Below, piece after piece: positions 8,155 to 15,940 of a stretch of DNA of 64,000 bases. Numbering within the stretch: position 1 is the first letter of the stretch; each line of letters starts with the position of its first letter. Where the stretch lies: NCBI GenBank assembly GCA_014380485.1, contig JACMJU010000019.1, positions 1 through 64,000 on the forward strand, read 5' to 3'. Source of the stretch: Methyloceanibacter sp. GTDB lineage: Bacteria > Pseudomonadota > Alphaproteobacteria > Rhizobiales > Methyloligellaceae. The notes beneath the pieces are model-generated. The model was given only the letters and a program-made list of their open reading frames with translations, was not told where the DNA came from and made no database searches. A program made the translations under genes and the position numbers.

Positions 8155-8775
8155 TCAGCGGCGCGACGATTTCTTCTTTTTTGTGGGCCGCTTTTTGATG
8201 GGACTAGTCTTGCGTCTCACGGTGGAGCTTGACGCGGCCGCGCGGCGTGCGGGCGCCCGCGAAGCCGTCCGTCCGGTTGCGCGCCGATTGACACCACCTT
8301 CAGCCATACTACTCAGCTTCTTGTCGGCAGCCTTCTCCTCTTTGAGGTTGGCGTTGAGTAGTCTCACGATGCCGTCATGGCCGAGTTCTTGTGCCCAGGC
8401 AATCAGCGTGCCGTAACGGGAGATCTCGTAGTGCTCTACCGCTTGCGCGCTGCCGATAATCGCGGCGTCGAGCACCTTCTTGTCGTCGACTTCGCCGGCG
8501 ACCTCATCAGCCTCTTTGATTAAGCCATCGATGGCCGGGCAATCGACGCCTTTCGGCGTCCGGCCGAGCTTCTCAAACACCTGCTCGAGGCGCGTGACTT
8601 GGATCTCGGTCTCGCGCAAATGGTTGCGCAAACCTGCTCCAAGCTCGCGACTCGTCGCTCTATCGATCAATTTCGGCAGAGCCTTAACGATTTGATTCTC
8701 GGCGTAATAGACATCCTGCAGGGTGTGCAGGAAGAGGTCGTCCATCGATTTGATGTCTTTGCTGAACAGCCCCAT
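8155..8775 (-). CDS. DUF892 (YciE/YciF-like) ferritin-fold stress protein with basic tail
   Basis: 206 residues from MGLFSKDIKS. That ATG has GGAAGG nine bases upstream; an earlier in-frame ATG at 8784 is too close to the site. Residues 5-160 form the DUF892 four-helix bundle: DLFLHTLQDVYYAENQIVKAL, carboxylate-rich EADEVAGEVDDKKVLDAAI and VEHYEISRYGTLIAWAQELG. YciF-type proteins are di-metal ferritin-like proteins induced by osmotic and general stress. The last 45 residues are a histone-like tail rich in Lys, Arg, Ser and Pro (ending KKRPTKKKKSSRR), which may bind DNA. The tail is unusual in length but is seen in other rhizobial DUF892 proteins. Confidence 0.88.
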   Translation of the reverse strand: MGLFSKDIKSMDDLFLHTLQDVYYAENQIVKALPKLIDRATSRELGAGLRNHLRETEIQVTRLEQVFEKLGRTPKGVDCPAIDGLIKEADEVAGEVDDKKVLDAAIIGSAQAVEHYEISRYGTLIAWAQELGHDGIVRLLNANLKEEKAADKKLSSMAEGGVNRRATGRTASRAPARRAAASSSTVRRKTSPIKKRPTKKKKSSRR

Positions 8776-8938
8776 GGGTTGCATCCTTCCTGATCGGTTG
8801 AGAACGAACGTGGCGCCGCAGGGTTATTGGCGTTGCGGTGCTTAACTCCTTAAGCGCGCAAGGAGGGCACAGGTTCCCGCAGGCGAGATTTGCCTGGCGA
8901 GGCAACCAAGAAACGCGCGGCGGGACTGGGGCTCCGCC

Positions 8939-10564
8939 TTACCAATCAACTTGTGCACGCATCCCGAACCCCCTGATCACGGCGCCATCGAAGCCGAAGA
9001 TGCTTGTTCCAGGCGGCACCGTTGTATTGGTGACGGTTGCCGGGATCGTCGTGACTGGGTAGTCGCCGAGGTCCGATTCAGAGTAATCGAACATCAGGCG
9101 CACATACTCGTTGAGATACCAATTGGCGCCCACGGTCCAGGTTTTCATCTCGCCGCAAAGTCCGATGCTCGGCGCTATCAAGGTCACGGTGCTCGATGCG
9201 CTAAGACCCGGGTAAAGCTGCGTGTTGCGGCATCCGCCGGCAGCATTGAAGGCGTTGTCGCTCAGATCGAGGACGTTATATTTGCCAACGATCTGCAACG
9301 CCCCCCAACCGCCGCGTTCGCCCCACCGCACGGGATTGTCGATTTTCGGACGGTCCCACTTGCCCTCCTGGTTATAGGTCTTATGGCCGCCGAAGAACCA
9401 GCTTCCGTCCACATACCAACCGGCGTATTCGGGGTTTGGAACGCCGGAAAATGGATTGGGAGTGGTGGTTAGCCGTCCAGGAGCGGGCGGATTGCTTCGT
9501 ATGAAGGCGCCGCTCGGCAGCTCCACATCGGTGTGGCCGTATTCGCCTTGCAGCGAGAAAGGTCCCCACAGCGCTGCCGCCTCGAGGCCCCAAAATGTGT
9601 CCTCATCGACGATCCGCCCCGTATTGACGGCGAAGTTGGTCATGTGCAGATCAGCGCCGCGGGCCCGGTACTGAAAGAAGGCCTGATCGTTGCCGGTTTG
9701 CCGGTTTCTCACGCTCGCCCCGAAATGCAAGACCTGCGGGACGCCGTTGGTTTCCCGGTTGATCGGCGCGACGGTAGCGCGGGCGGCGAAGGTCAAGTTC
9801 TCATCGCCGATAAATCCCGGAAAGAGCGGCGTGTTGGCTATCGACCCGGTGGATTGCGACCCGCCCTCGCCGAAAATGCCGGCCGCCAACCCGAAATGAT
9901 CGGTCCAATAGGCCGTCATGAAGCCAATGTGCCGGTCAAGCTCCCAGGCATTGATGAAGGCTGCGCGCTCCAAGGTATCGATATAAAGCTCGCTGGTAAT
10001 GTTTTCGAACGAGTTGGGGGTCTTGAAGTTGCCGACGCGAAAATAGATCGGCGTGTCGGCAAGTTTCACGCCCTGGTATTGCAGATAAGCATCCCTGACA
10101 CGCGTATCGTCGTTGGCGAAATCAACCTCGACAATGTATTTCACGTCGTAATACACGACGCCTTCCATGCCGAGACGAGCGCGCCTGATCTCGGTCGCCG
10201 AGAGATCGGGGAAGCTTGTAATGCGCTTGTCCTGGTCGGCGTGTTCGTACTCGGCCTCGACGCGGCCTCGAAGCTTCAACTTGAACTTGCCGTTGGCGCT
10301 GGAGAATTCCGGCGCGCCCTTCCACTTTACTTTCAAGTCGAGATCGCTCTTGCCGGAATCTGCCGCCGCCGGTTTCGCCGTAGCGGCTTGCGCCTTGGCG
10401 TCCGCGACCTGCTTCTGCAACTCTTCGATTGTTGCCTTCAGATCATCGATTTGGCTTTGAACGGACTGCAGGTCCTGCGCCTTGGCCTCCGAGATGCAGA
10501 TCGCCAAGACACCACACGCGCCGGCGAGCAGATAACGATGAACCTTGTTTAGTCCCCACATCAT
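8939..10564 (-). CDS. Outer-membrane porin, phosphate-selective OprO/OprP type
   Basis: 541 residues. The start at the ATG-ATG pair (10564) is preceded by GGAGGGGG; an earlier ATG at 10576 would use the ribosome site as coding sequence. A signal peptide ends near SEAKA|QDLQ. It is followed by a short trimerising coiled coil (SQIDDLKATIEELQKQVADA) and then a beta-barrel of about 450 residues with alternating polar/hydrophobic strands, ending in an aromatic residue (RAQVDW) as outer-membrane barrels do. EIRRARLGMEG and VGNFKTPNSFENI are Porin_O_P family motifs. Substrate is inferred only from the family; no phosphate genes lie nearby. Confidence 0.88.
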   Translation of the reverse strand: MMWGLNKVHRYLLAGACGVLAICISEAKAQDLQSVQSQIDDLKATIEELQKQVADAKAQAATAKPAAADSGKSDLDLKVKWKGAPEFSSANGKFKLKLRGRVEAEYEHADQDKRITSFPDLSATEIRRARLGMEGVVYYDVKYIVEVDFANDDTRVRDAYLQYQGVKLADTPIYFRVGNFKTPNSFENITSELYIDTLERAAFINAWELDRHIGFMTAYWTDHFGLAAGIFGEGGSQSTGSIANTPLFPGFIGDENLTFAARATVAPINRETNGVPQVLHFGASVRNRQTGNDQAFFQYRARGADLHMTNFAVNTGRIVDEDTFWGLEAAALWGPFSLQGEYGHTDVELPSGAFIRSNPPAPGRLTTTPNPFSGVPNPEYAGWYVDGSWFFGGHKTYNQEGKWDRPKIDNPVRWGERGGWGALQIVGKYNVLDLSDNAFNAAGGCRNTQLYPGLSASSTVTLIAPSIGLCGEMKTWTVGANWYLNEYVRLMFDYSESDLGDYPVTTIPATVTNTTVPPGTSIFGFDGAVIRGFGMRAQVDW

Positions 10565-10868
10565 GTCCCCCTCCATTTAGGTAAATTGAACCGTCCCCTT
10601 CTTTGCGGTCTTCAAGCCGCTCTTGAGTCACGCACGCGGATTCGTAGGCGCAGAACGGCGAGCTCCGCCGCACGCTCACGTGAGGTACGCGCGAAGCTGT
10701 ATTCCTGCGTTTCACGCCGAAAGCCCCCGCTCTATCCACAGAATATAGCGACCCCGGCCTTAGAGCTGACAGCAGATTATTCGGAGTTAGGTCGAAGGCT
10801 GCCGGGGGTGTAGTGCGGCGAGCACACCGCGCTTCATCCGTAGCGTGCTGCGGCCTGCAACGTGCCTC
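10565..10868. other. Non-coding stretch upstream of the porin gene
   Basis: About 300 bases between the 3' end of modA and the 5' end of the porin gene, both on the minus strand. It should hold the porin promoter. No gene-like frame and no clear terminator hairpin with a T-run were found. Confidence 0.4.
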
Positions 10869-11660
10869 CTACCCGACCTTGCCTTGTACCGAAAAGCCTT
10901 GCGCTTCGAATGCGGTCGCAGCCTCGGACGACAACAGAAAATCGAGGAATTTGCGCGCCTCCGGCTTTGCGGAAGCGGTCAGTGCGACCGGGTAGAGAAT
11001 CTTGGGATGGCTGTTCTCGGGAAAGGTGCCGACGACGCGGACCGCCTGCTCGGACTTGGCATCGGTCCCGTAAACGATGCCGAGAGGGGCCTCGCCCCTG
11101 GCGACGAAGACGAGAGCCGCGCGAACATTCTCCGCCTGCGCGACACGGGGGGATACTGCATCCCACACCCCGAGATAAGTAAGCGCGGCCTTACCGTACT
11201 TCCCTGCAGGCACGGAATCGACGCTTGCCATTGCAAGCTTGCCGTCGGAGCCGAGAGCCTGGAGCAGGGGAAAATTCTTTTCAATCGAGAGCGAGACGGT
11301 GGAGTCTTTGGGCGCAATCAAGACCAGCGTGTTGCCGAGCAACGTGTGGCGCGAAGCGATTTCGATCAGCGTCCTTTCTTGCAGATAGTCCATCCAGTCG
11401 AGATCGGCCGAAAAGAAGATATCGGCCGGCGCGCCTGCTTCGATCTGCTTGGCGAGCGCCGAAGAGGCGGCATAGCTGATGGTGACCTTGTCTCCGGTCT
11501 TCGCCTGGTAAAGCTTGGCGGCATCGTCGAGCGCGTTCTTGAGACTTGCGGCTGCGAACACAGTGATGTCGGCCGCCTGCGCCGCCGTGGCCAAAAGAGG
11601 CGCGGCTAGAAAACCCAGAATTAGTTTCAGGATGCCGCGCCGGGACGTGTTGACGGACAT
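10869..11660 (-). CDS. modA: Molybdate ABC transporter, periplasmic binding protein
   Basis: 263 residues. An N-terminal export signal with a twin-Arg (SRRGILKLILGFLAAP) ends at TAAQA. The mature protein shows the ModA fold: DITVFAAASLKNALDDAAK, YAASSALAKQIEAGAPADIFFSAD, LGNTLVLIAP, VDSVPAGKYGKAAL, GEAPLGIVYGTDA and YPVALTASAKPEA. These hold the Ser, Ala, Val and Tyr residues that bind the oxyanion. It delivers molybdate or tungstate to ModBC. Ribosome site GAGGG precedes the ATG. It is transcribed away from modBC, which is unusual because modABC is normally one operon; a Mo-box-like palindrome lies between the two. Confidence 0.93.
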   Translation of the reverse strand: MSVNTSRRGILKLILGFLAAPLLATAAQAADITVFAAASLKNALDDAAKLYQAKTGDKVTISYAASSALAKQIEAGAPADIFFSADLDWMDYLQERTLIEIASRHTLLGNTLVLIAPKDSTVSLSIEKNFPLLQALGSDGKLAMASVDSVPAGKYGKAALTYLGVWDAVSPRVAQAENVRAALVFVARGEAPLGIVYGTDAKSEQAVRVVGTFPENSHPKILYPVALTASAKPEARKFLDFLLSSEAATAFEAQGFSVQGKVG

Positions 11661-11682
11661 TGTCGCCCTCTTTCAAACCCAG

Positions 11683-11710
11683 AGCGATATATCGGTATGG
11701 AAATATCGCT
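11683..11710. promoter_or_regulatory. Palindrome resembling a ModE-type Mo-box
   Basis: AGCGATAT (11683-11690) and ATATCGCT (11703-11710) are perfect 8-bp arms separated by 12 bases. Each half fits CGnTATA, similar to the ModE half-site. It lies 23 bases before the modA ATG and about 49 before the proposed modB start, so one dimer could control both divergent promoters. No modE gene is present in this window. Confidence 0.6.
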
Positions 11711-11758
11711 TTCGCAAGCCGGTTTCTCGATGGCATAAAGGCGACTGCTCGTTACCAA

Positions 11759-12478
11759 GTGAATTCGTGGATCGCGCCCGTCGTGTTCGCACTGACGCCC
11801 GAGGAATGGACTGCCATCGAGCTCTCGCTGCGCGTCGCCACGGTTGCGACAGCGGCGAGTTTGCCGATCGGCATTCTGGTCGCGCTTATCCTGGCCCGCG
11901 GCCGGTTCTTCGGACGCAGCCTGCTCAACGCCCTGGTGCTGGTTCCGTTGGTGCTGCCGCCCGTGGTTACGGGTTACGTGCTTTTGCTGGCGTTCGGCCG
12001 GCAGGGTCCACTCGGCCGCTGGTTCGCCGAACATCTCGGTATTGTCTTCGGCTTCCGCTGGACCGGAGCGGCGCTGGCCTGCGCCGTCATGGGATTTCCC
12101 CTGATGGTCCGCGCCATCCAGCTGTCAATCGAGGCGGTTGACAGAAAGCTCGAGCAGGCCGCGACCACGCTCGGTGCAAACAGATTGTGGGTCTTGGCCA
12201 CGGTTACTCTGCCTCTGGTCACGCCAGGAATCCTGGCCGGCGCCATTCTCGCCTTCGCCCGGGCCATGGGTGAGTTCGGTGCAACCATAACTTTCGTTTC
12301 CAATATTCCCGGAGAGACCCAGACGCTGCCCACGCTTATCTACACCTTCACGCAGGTGCCGGGAGGCGATGCGGCCGCGCTCCGTCTTACGATTATTTCG
12401 CTGGTGATCTCCCTTGCCGCCGTGCTCGCCTCCGAAGCCATTGCGCAGCGTGTCAGTCGGAGGCTCGAGGCGGCATGA
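11759..12478 (+). CDS. modB: Molybdate ABC transporter, permease
   Basis: About 239 residues from a GTG at 11759, giving the typical ModB beginning (LTPEEWTAIELSLRVATVAT). An in-frame ATG at 11660 exists, but it would start inside the modA start codon and add an atypical 33-residue leader. Five or six membrane helices are apparent, with the EAA loop of binding-protein-dependent permeases at AATTLGANRLWVLATVTLPL and then AFARAMGEFGATITF, a ModB signature. It forms the inner-membrane channel for molybdate. The stop overlaps the modC start (ATGA). Confidence 0.92.
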   Translation: MNSWIAPVVFALTPEEWTAIELSLRVATVATAASLPIGILVALILARGRFFGRSLLNALVLVPLVLPPVVTGYVLLLAFGRQGPLGRWFAEHLGIVFGFRWTGAALACAVMGFPLMVRAIQLSIEAVDRKLEQAATTLGANRLWVLATVTLPLVTPGILAGAILAFARAMGEFGATITFVSNIPGETQTLPTLIYTFTQVPGGDAAALRLTIISLVISLAAVLASEAIAQRVSRRLEAA

Positions 12479-13122
12479 GCGTCGAGGTCTCCGCGCAAAC
12501 AATCCTTGGCGACTTCGTCCTCGATGCAAGCTTCAAGAGCGATAGCAGGGTGACAGGCATTTTCGGCCCGTCGGGGTCGGGCAAAACGAGCGTCATGAAT
12601 GTCATCGCCGGACTCCTTCGCCCGGCGCGCGGTCGTGTCGTTGTTGACGATGTCGTTCTGCTGGATACGGAAGCGGGGATATTTCTCCCCACACATCGAC
12701 GGCGTATCGGTTACGTATTTCAGGAAAGCCGCCTGTTTCCTCATCTTTCGGTAAAGGGCAATTTGCTGTACGGACGATTCTTCACACCGCGTCCAAGTCG
12801 TTACGCCTCTTTTGACGAGGTCGTAAGCCTCCTCGATCTTGACGCATTGCTGACCCGCGGAACCTACGCTCTGTCGGGGGGCGAAAGACAGCGCGTCGCG
12901 ATCGGGCGTGCCCTCCTTGCATCCCCACGGCTCTTGCTTATGGACGAGCCGCTGTCATCGCTCGATGAGAAGCGAAAAGAGGAGGTCATACCTTTTCTCG
13001 AGCGCCTGCGAGACCAAGCGCGGGTGCCGATCGTCTATGTGAGTCACGTCTTTTCCGAGATCGACCGGCTGTCGGGAAAGGTCGTCAGAATGTCCGACGG
13101 ACAGGTGCTCGATCCGCTCTAG
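12475..13122 (+). CDS. modC: Molybdate ABC transporter ATPase, short form without MOP domain
   Basis: 215 residues. The ATPase core is complete: Walker A GPSGSGKTS (about residues 31-39), Q-loop FQESRLFPHLSV, ABC signature LSGGERQRVAIGRALL, Walker B LLLMDEPLSSLDEKRK and H-loop VYVSHVFSEIDRLS. ModC proteins are usually near 350-360 residues, with a C-terminal TOBE/MOP domain that binds molybdate and gives feedback inhibition. Here the gene stops right after the ATPase core (GQVLDPL), and the following bases run straight into hisN on the other strand. Transport should work but would lack MOP-mediated trans-inhibition. Confidence 0.9.
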   Translation: MSVEVSAQTILGDFVLDASFKSDSRVTGIFGPSGSGKTSVMNVIAGLLRPARGRVVVDDVVLLDTEAGIFLPTHRRRIGYVFQESRLFPHLSVKGNLLYGRFFTPRPSRYASFDEVVSLLDLDALLTRGTYALSGGERQRVAIGRALLASPRLLLMDEPLSSLDEKRKEEVIPFLERLRDQARVPIVYVSHVFSEIDRLSGKVVRMSDGQVLDPL

Positions 13123-13145
13123 CGAGCCAAGTGAGAGTTACCGGC

Positions 13146-13946
13146 CTAGCCCGACAAGAGTTTGACGGCTTCCGCGTGGAGGCGCGGATCGCCCGCGGCA
13201 AGGATGCGCCCGCCGCCTCTTGGATCGCCTCCCTCCCAGGTGGAGACGACACCGCCGGCGCGCTCGACGATCGGGATCAGGGGAATGATGTCGAACGGCT
13301 GGAGGCCGGCTTCGGCCACGAGATCGATATGCCCCATCGCCAGCAGACAGTAATTGTAGCAGTCGGCGCCGAAGCGCCGGAGGCGAACCGCGCCGGTCAG
13401 GGTCGCGAAGCGGCTGCGCTCGTCCGCGGTCGTGAGGAAGTCGGTGCTGGTGGTGACGAGCATCGCCTCTCCAAGATCGGTGCAAGCCCGGGTGCGCATG
13501 GTCTTGGTCGCGCCGTCATGGCGAAAGAACGATTCCTTCTCGCCGCTCCAGAAGCGCTCGCGGGTGAAGGGCTGGTCCATCATTCCGAGCACAGGCGCGC
13601 CGTCCCGAGTCAGTCCAATGAGCGTGCCCCAAAGCGGCATGCCGAGGATGAAAGAACGCGTGCCGTCGATCGGGTCGATGACCCAGCAATAATCCGCCTC
13701 GCTGTTCTTGGGGCCGAATTCCTCGCCGAGGATGCCGTGGGACGGGTAGGCTGTGGCGAGCGCCTCGCGGATGGCGCTTTCGGCGTTGCGATCGGCGGCG
13801 GTGACCGGATCGAAGAGGTCGCCGCCTTTATGGTCAATTTTCTGCGCTGTGCGAAAATGCGGCAAAATGACCCCGCCCGCCTTGTCGGCAAGCGCGTGGG
13901 CGGTGGCCAGCAGGGCCGCAAATTCGAGATCTCTGGACTCTTGCAC
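13146..13946 (-). CDS. hisN: Histidinol-phosphatase, inositol-monophosphatase family
   Basis: 266 residues. IMPase motifs: EEFGPKNS (metal-binding Glu, about residues 75-82), WVIDPIDGTRSFI (about 88-100, Asp ligands), and WPD-equivalent AGLQPFDIIPLIPIVERAGG (about 213-232). The sequence GDLFDPVTAADRNAE and the TRSFI instead of TxNF fit the HisN subgroup that removes phosphate from histidinol phosphate in histidine synthesis. The start is GTG (13944-13946) with a weak ribosome site. The order hisN, small RNA, N-formylglutamate amidohydrolase, cpdR is as I recall it around SMc04042-SMc04044 in Sinorhizobium meliloti. Confidence 0.85.
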   Translation of the reverse strand: MQESRDLEFAALLATAHALADKAGGVILPHFRTAQKIDHKGGDLFDPVTAADRNAESAIREALATAYPSHGILGEEFGPKNSEADYCWVIDPIDGTRSFILGMPLWGTLIGLTRDGAPVLGMMDQPFTRERFWSGEKESFFRHDGATKTMRTRACTDLGEAMLVTTSTDFLTTADERSRFATLTGAVRLRRFGADCYNYCLLAMGHIDLVAEAGLQPFDIIPLIPIVERAGGVVSTWEGGDPRGGGRILAAGDPRLHAEAVKLLSG

Positions 13947-14086
13947 GGAGAGAGGGTTGAGGCCGTTTTGCCTTGTGAGTCAAGGCTTCGAGGCTTCAGC
14001 GACAAGCCGACAGATAGGAGATCAGAGATCTCCGTGACCGATATGCATCAGTGTCTCGGAAATGTCCCGGGCAAGGTCGCTCAATC

Positions 14087-14115
14087 TTGCTTTTTGTGCG
14101 GCGCAATGACATATT
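14087..14115 (+). promoter_or_regulatory. Predicted sigma-70 promoter of the small RNA at 14122
   Basis: TTGCTT (14087-14092) and CATATT (14110-14115) are separated by 17 bases. This gives a start near 14122, just ahead of the first hairpin of the predicted RNA. Confidence 0.5.
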
Positions 14116-14121
14116 GTTGCA

Positions 14122-14213
14122 ACGCGGTATGGCTCTCCAGGCCATTCCGCTGCCCTCCTTGGGCGTTTCCTCCCTAGACTTGGGCCGCTCCTCAAAGGGG
14201 CGGCCCCTTTTTT
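14122..14213 (+). ncRNA. suhB/alpha-r8 (MmgR)-like trans-acting small RNA
   Basis: About 92 nt with three hairpins. One: GCGG.ATGGC (14124-14133) with GCCAT.CCGC (14141-14150). Two: GCCC/GGGC (14152-14164). Three: a 10-bp Rho-independent terminator GGGCCGCTCC/GGGGCGGCCC (14182-14206) with loop TCAAA and a T-run (14208-14213). Between hairpins two and three is the single-stranded GTTTCCTCCCTAGACTT, an anti-Shine-Dalgarno type seed. No protein-coding gene precedes this terminator on the plus strand. The fold, the UUCCUCCC linker and the location between a phosphatase gene and an N-formylglutamate amidohydrolase gene match what I recall of the suhB/alpha-r8 family. Confidence 0.75.
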
Positions 14214-14227
14214 ATGCCGATTGTCAG

Positions 14228-15127
14228 CTATTCGGCGGCCGCGCGCGGGACGGCAAGGCCGGAAATACCGGCGATCAGCGCCCCCACCATGGCTTCGAGG
14301 TCGCCGCGCAGGCGTTCGAATCCGTCCGATTTCTCGAAGCTCGTCTCGTCCATATAGAGGGCGCGGTTGATCTCGATCTGCAACACGTGCTGGCCCTTAT
14401 GGGGCCGGCCGTAATGCTCGGTGATGTAACCCCCGGCATAGGGCTTGTTGAGAGCGACGGCATAGCCGAGCACCTTGAGCTGGGCGGCGGCGAGGCTGGT
14501 GAGTTCGCCGTTGCATGAGGTGCCGAAGCGGTCGCCGAGGACGAAATCCGGGCGCATGCCCCCCTGATCGGCGATCGGGCTCGACGGCATCGAATGGCAG
14601 TCGATGAGCACGGCGCAGCCGAAATCGCGCATGGCCTCCGCAAGAAGGCTGCTCAACGTGTCGTGGTAGGGGGTGTAGAGACGGTTGATCCGTTCCAGGG
14701 CGGCGCCCACGGAAAGCGGCTCACGGTAGATCTCGTCGGTCTCGGACACGATTCTCGCGATCGTGCCGAGTCCGCCGACCACCCGTATCGACTGCGTGTT
14801 GGCGTAATGGGGCAGCCCGTCGCGGAACAGAACCGGATCAAGCTCGTAAGGCTCGCGGTTGACGTCGAGGAAAGCGCGGGGGAAATGGGCATAGAGGAGG
14901 GGTGCGCCGAGCGCGGTCACGAAGGCGAACAGCTCCTCGACATAGGCGTCTTCCGAGCGCCTGAGCGCGAGCGAATCGAGCCGGGAGGCGGCGAGAAAGG
15001 CTTTCGGATAGACGCGGCCGCTATGGGGCGAGTTGAAGACCAGCGGCACTTTCAACGTCTCGGGCCGCGCCACCATAAAGGGCGGCGCCAGCTCGGTTTC
15101 GATCGTTTCAACCTCTTTTGGGCTCAT
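14228..15127 (-). CDS. N-formylglutamate amidohydrolase family protein
   Basis: 299 residues. Family motifs: VFNSPHSGRVYP (about residues 30-41), HFPRAFLDVNREPYELDP, TDEIYREPLS, DCHSMPSSP (metal-binding His, about 173-181), VLGDRFGTSCN, NKPYAGGYITEHYG and HVLQIEINRALYMDE. The family hydrolyses N-formyl-glutamate to formate and glutamate or acts on related amides; no hut genes lie here, so a role in histidine breakdown is not shown. The start ATG lies 208 bases from divergent cpdR. A second, more distant member is fused to DUF1244 at 28341. Confidence 0.88.
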   Translation of the reverse strand: MSPKEVETIETELAPPFMVARPETLKVPLVFNSPHSGRVYPKAFLAASRLDSLALRRSEDAYVEELFAFVTALGAPLLYAHFPRAFLDVNREPYELDPVLFRDGLPHYANTQSIRVVGGLGTIARIVSETDEIYREPLSVGAALERINRLYTPYHDTLSSLLAEAMRDFGCAVLIDCHSMPSSPIADQGGMRPDFVLGDRFGTSCNGELTSLAAAQLKVLGYAVALNKPYAGGYITEHYGRPHKGQHVLQIEINRALYMDETSFEKSDGFERLRGDLEAMVGALIAGISGLAVPRAAAE

Positions 15128-15335
15128 TGCCGATCCTCAGAGCAGGGAATCGCCGGTAAACTCTGCCAATGAGAGTTGAACCTGTCCAGGCGTGTTCTGC
15201 CTTGTGCCCAGACCAAATAGACGCGATGATTTGGGGTTCAAAGGGGGGCCCGGTCAGGCGCCCCGCGCCAATGCCATTTACCAAGTCATTTACCAAGTTT
15301 GTGTACGCCGACAGGCGATAACAGGGGGACGAGGG

Positions 15336-15725
15336 ATGGAGGCGAACGATCCAAGGGCGCGCAGTGTTCAGCGGATACTCCTCGCCGAGGACGACGAGGA
15401 TATGCGCCGCTTCCTGGTGAAGGCGCTCGAGAAGGCCGGTTACGACGTCATCGCGTTCGGGAACGGGCTCGAGGCCTATGAGCGGCTGAAGGAGGAGCCC
15501 TTCACCTTGCTCCTGACCGATATCGTGATGCCGGAGATGGACGGCATCGAGCTCGCGCGCAAAGCGAGCGAACTCGATCCCGAACTCAAGATCATGTTCA
15601 TCACCGGCTTCGCCGCGGTCGCCTTGAACCCGGACAACCAGGCGCCGAAGGATGCGAAAATCCTGTCGAAGCCCTTTCACCTGCGCGACCTGGTTGATCA
15701 AGTGGAACGGATGCTGACGGCGTGA
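15336..15725 (+). CDS. cpdR: Single-domain response regulator CpdR, ClpXP adaptor in cell-cycle proteolysis
   Basis: 129 residues, a lone receiver domain: acidic pair AEDDEDMRRFL, phospho-Asp in LLLTDIVMPEMDG, Thr in MFITGFAAVAL and Lys in KILSKPFHLRDL. The ITGFAAVAL..K pattern is typical of CpdR. In Caulobacter and Sinorhizobium unphosphorylated CpdR brings ClpXP to the pole and primes it to degrade substrates such as PdeA and CtrA-pathway proteins; the CckA-ChpT relay phosphorylates and inactivates it. Start chosen at 15336, preceded by AGGGGGACGAGGG. The longer upstream frame has no family similarity. Confidence 0.9.
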   Translation: MEANDPRARSVQRILLAEDDEDMRRFLVKALEKAGYDVIAFGNGLEAYERLKEEPFTLLLTDIVMPEMDGIELARKASELDPELKIMFITGFAAVALNPDNQAPKDAKILSKPFHLRDLVDQVERMLTA

Positions 15726-15805
15726 TCGGCAGGCTGATCGGCAGACAGCGCGGGTTGCCTTGACGGCAGCTCACCCGATATAGAAGCTGAACTTCCTTCG
15801 GAAGC

Positions 15806-15881
15806 GGGCGCGTAGCTCAGCGGTATGAGCACTGCGTTGACATCGCAGGGGTCACTGGTTCGATCCCAGTCGCGCCCACCA
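15806..15881 (+). tRNA. tRNA-Val (anticodon GAC)
   Basis: The acceptor stem GGGCGCG (15806-15812) pairs with CGCGCCC (15871-15877), followed by discriminator A and an encoded CCA (15879-15881). The anticodon arm is CTGCG-TTGACAT-CGCAG, giving GAC. The T arm holds GGTTCGATCC. All four arms form. The next gene (15941) has lower GC than the neighbourhood, so this tRNA could be an integration site, but I found no duplicated 3' end. Confidence 0.95.
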
Positions 15882-15940
15882 CTTAACGCTTCGATTTTCA
15901 GTTCTGCTGGGGTGGCACGGAACCAGGCGATTGGTGCAAT

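Noticed and set aside
9533-10552. Plus-strand open frame of 339 codons over the porin
   Set aside because: Antisense shadow; the minus strand has a signal peptide, coiled coil and beta-barrel pattern.
11660-11760. Molybdenum-cofactor riboswitch in the mod intergenic region
   Set aside because: The gap of about 100 bases is too short for that RNA and its main feature is a DNA palindrome of operator type.
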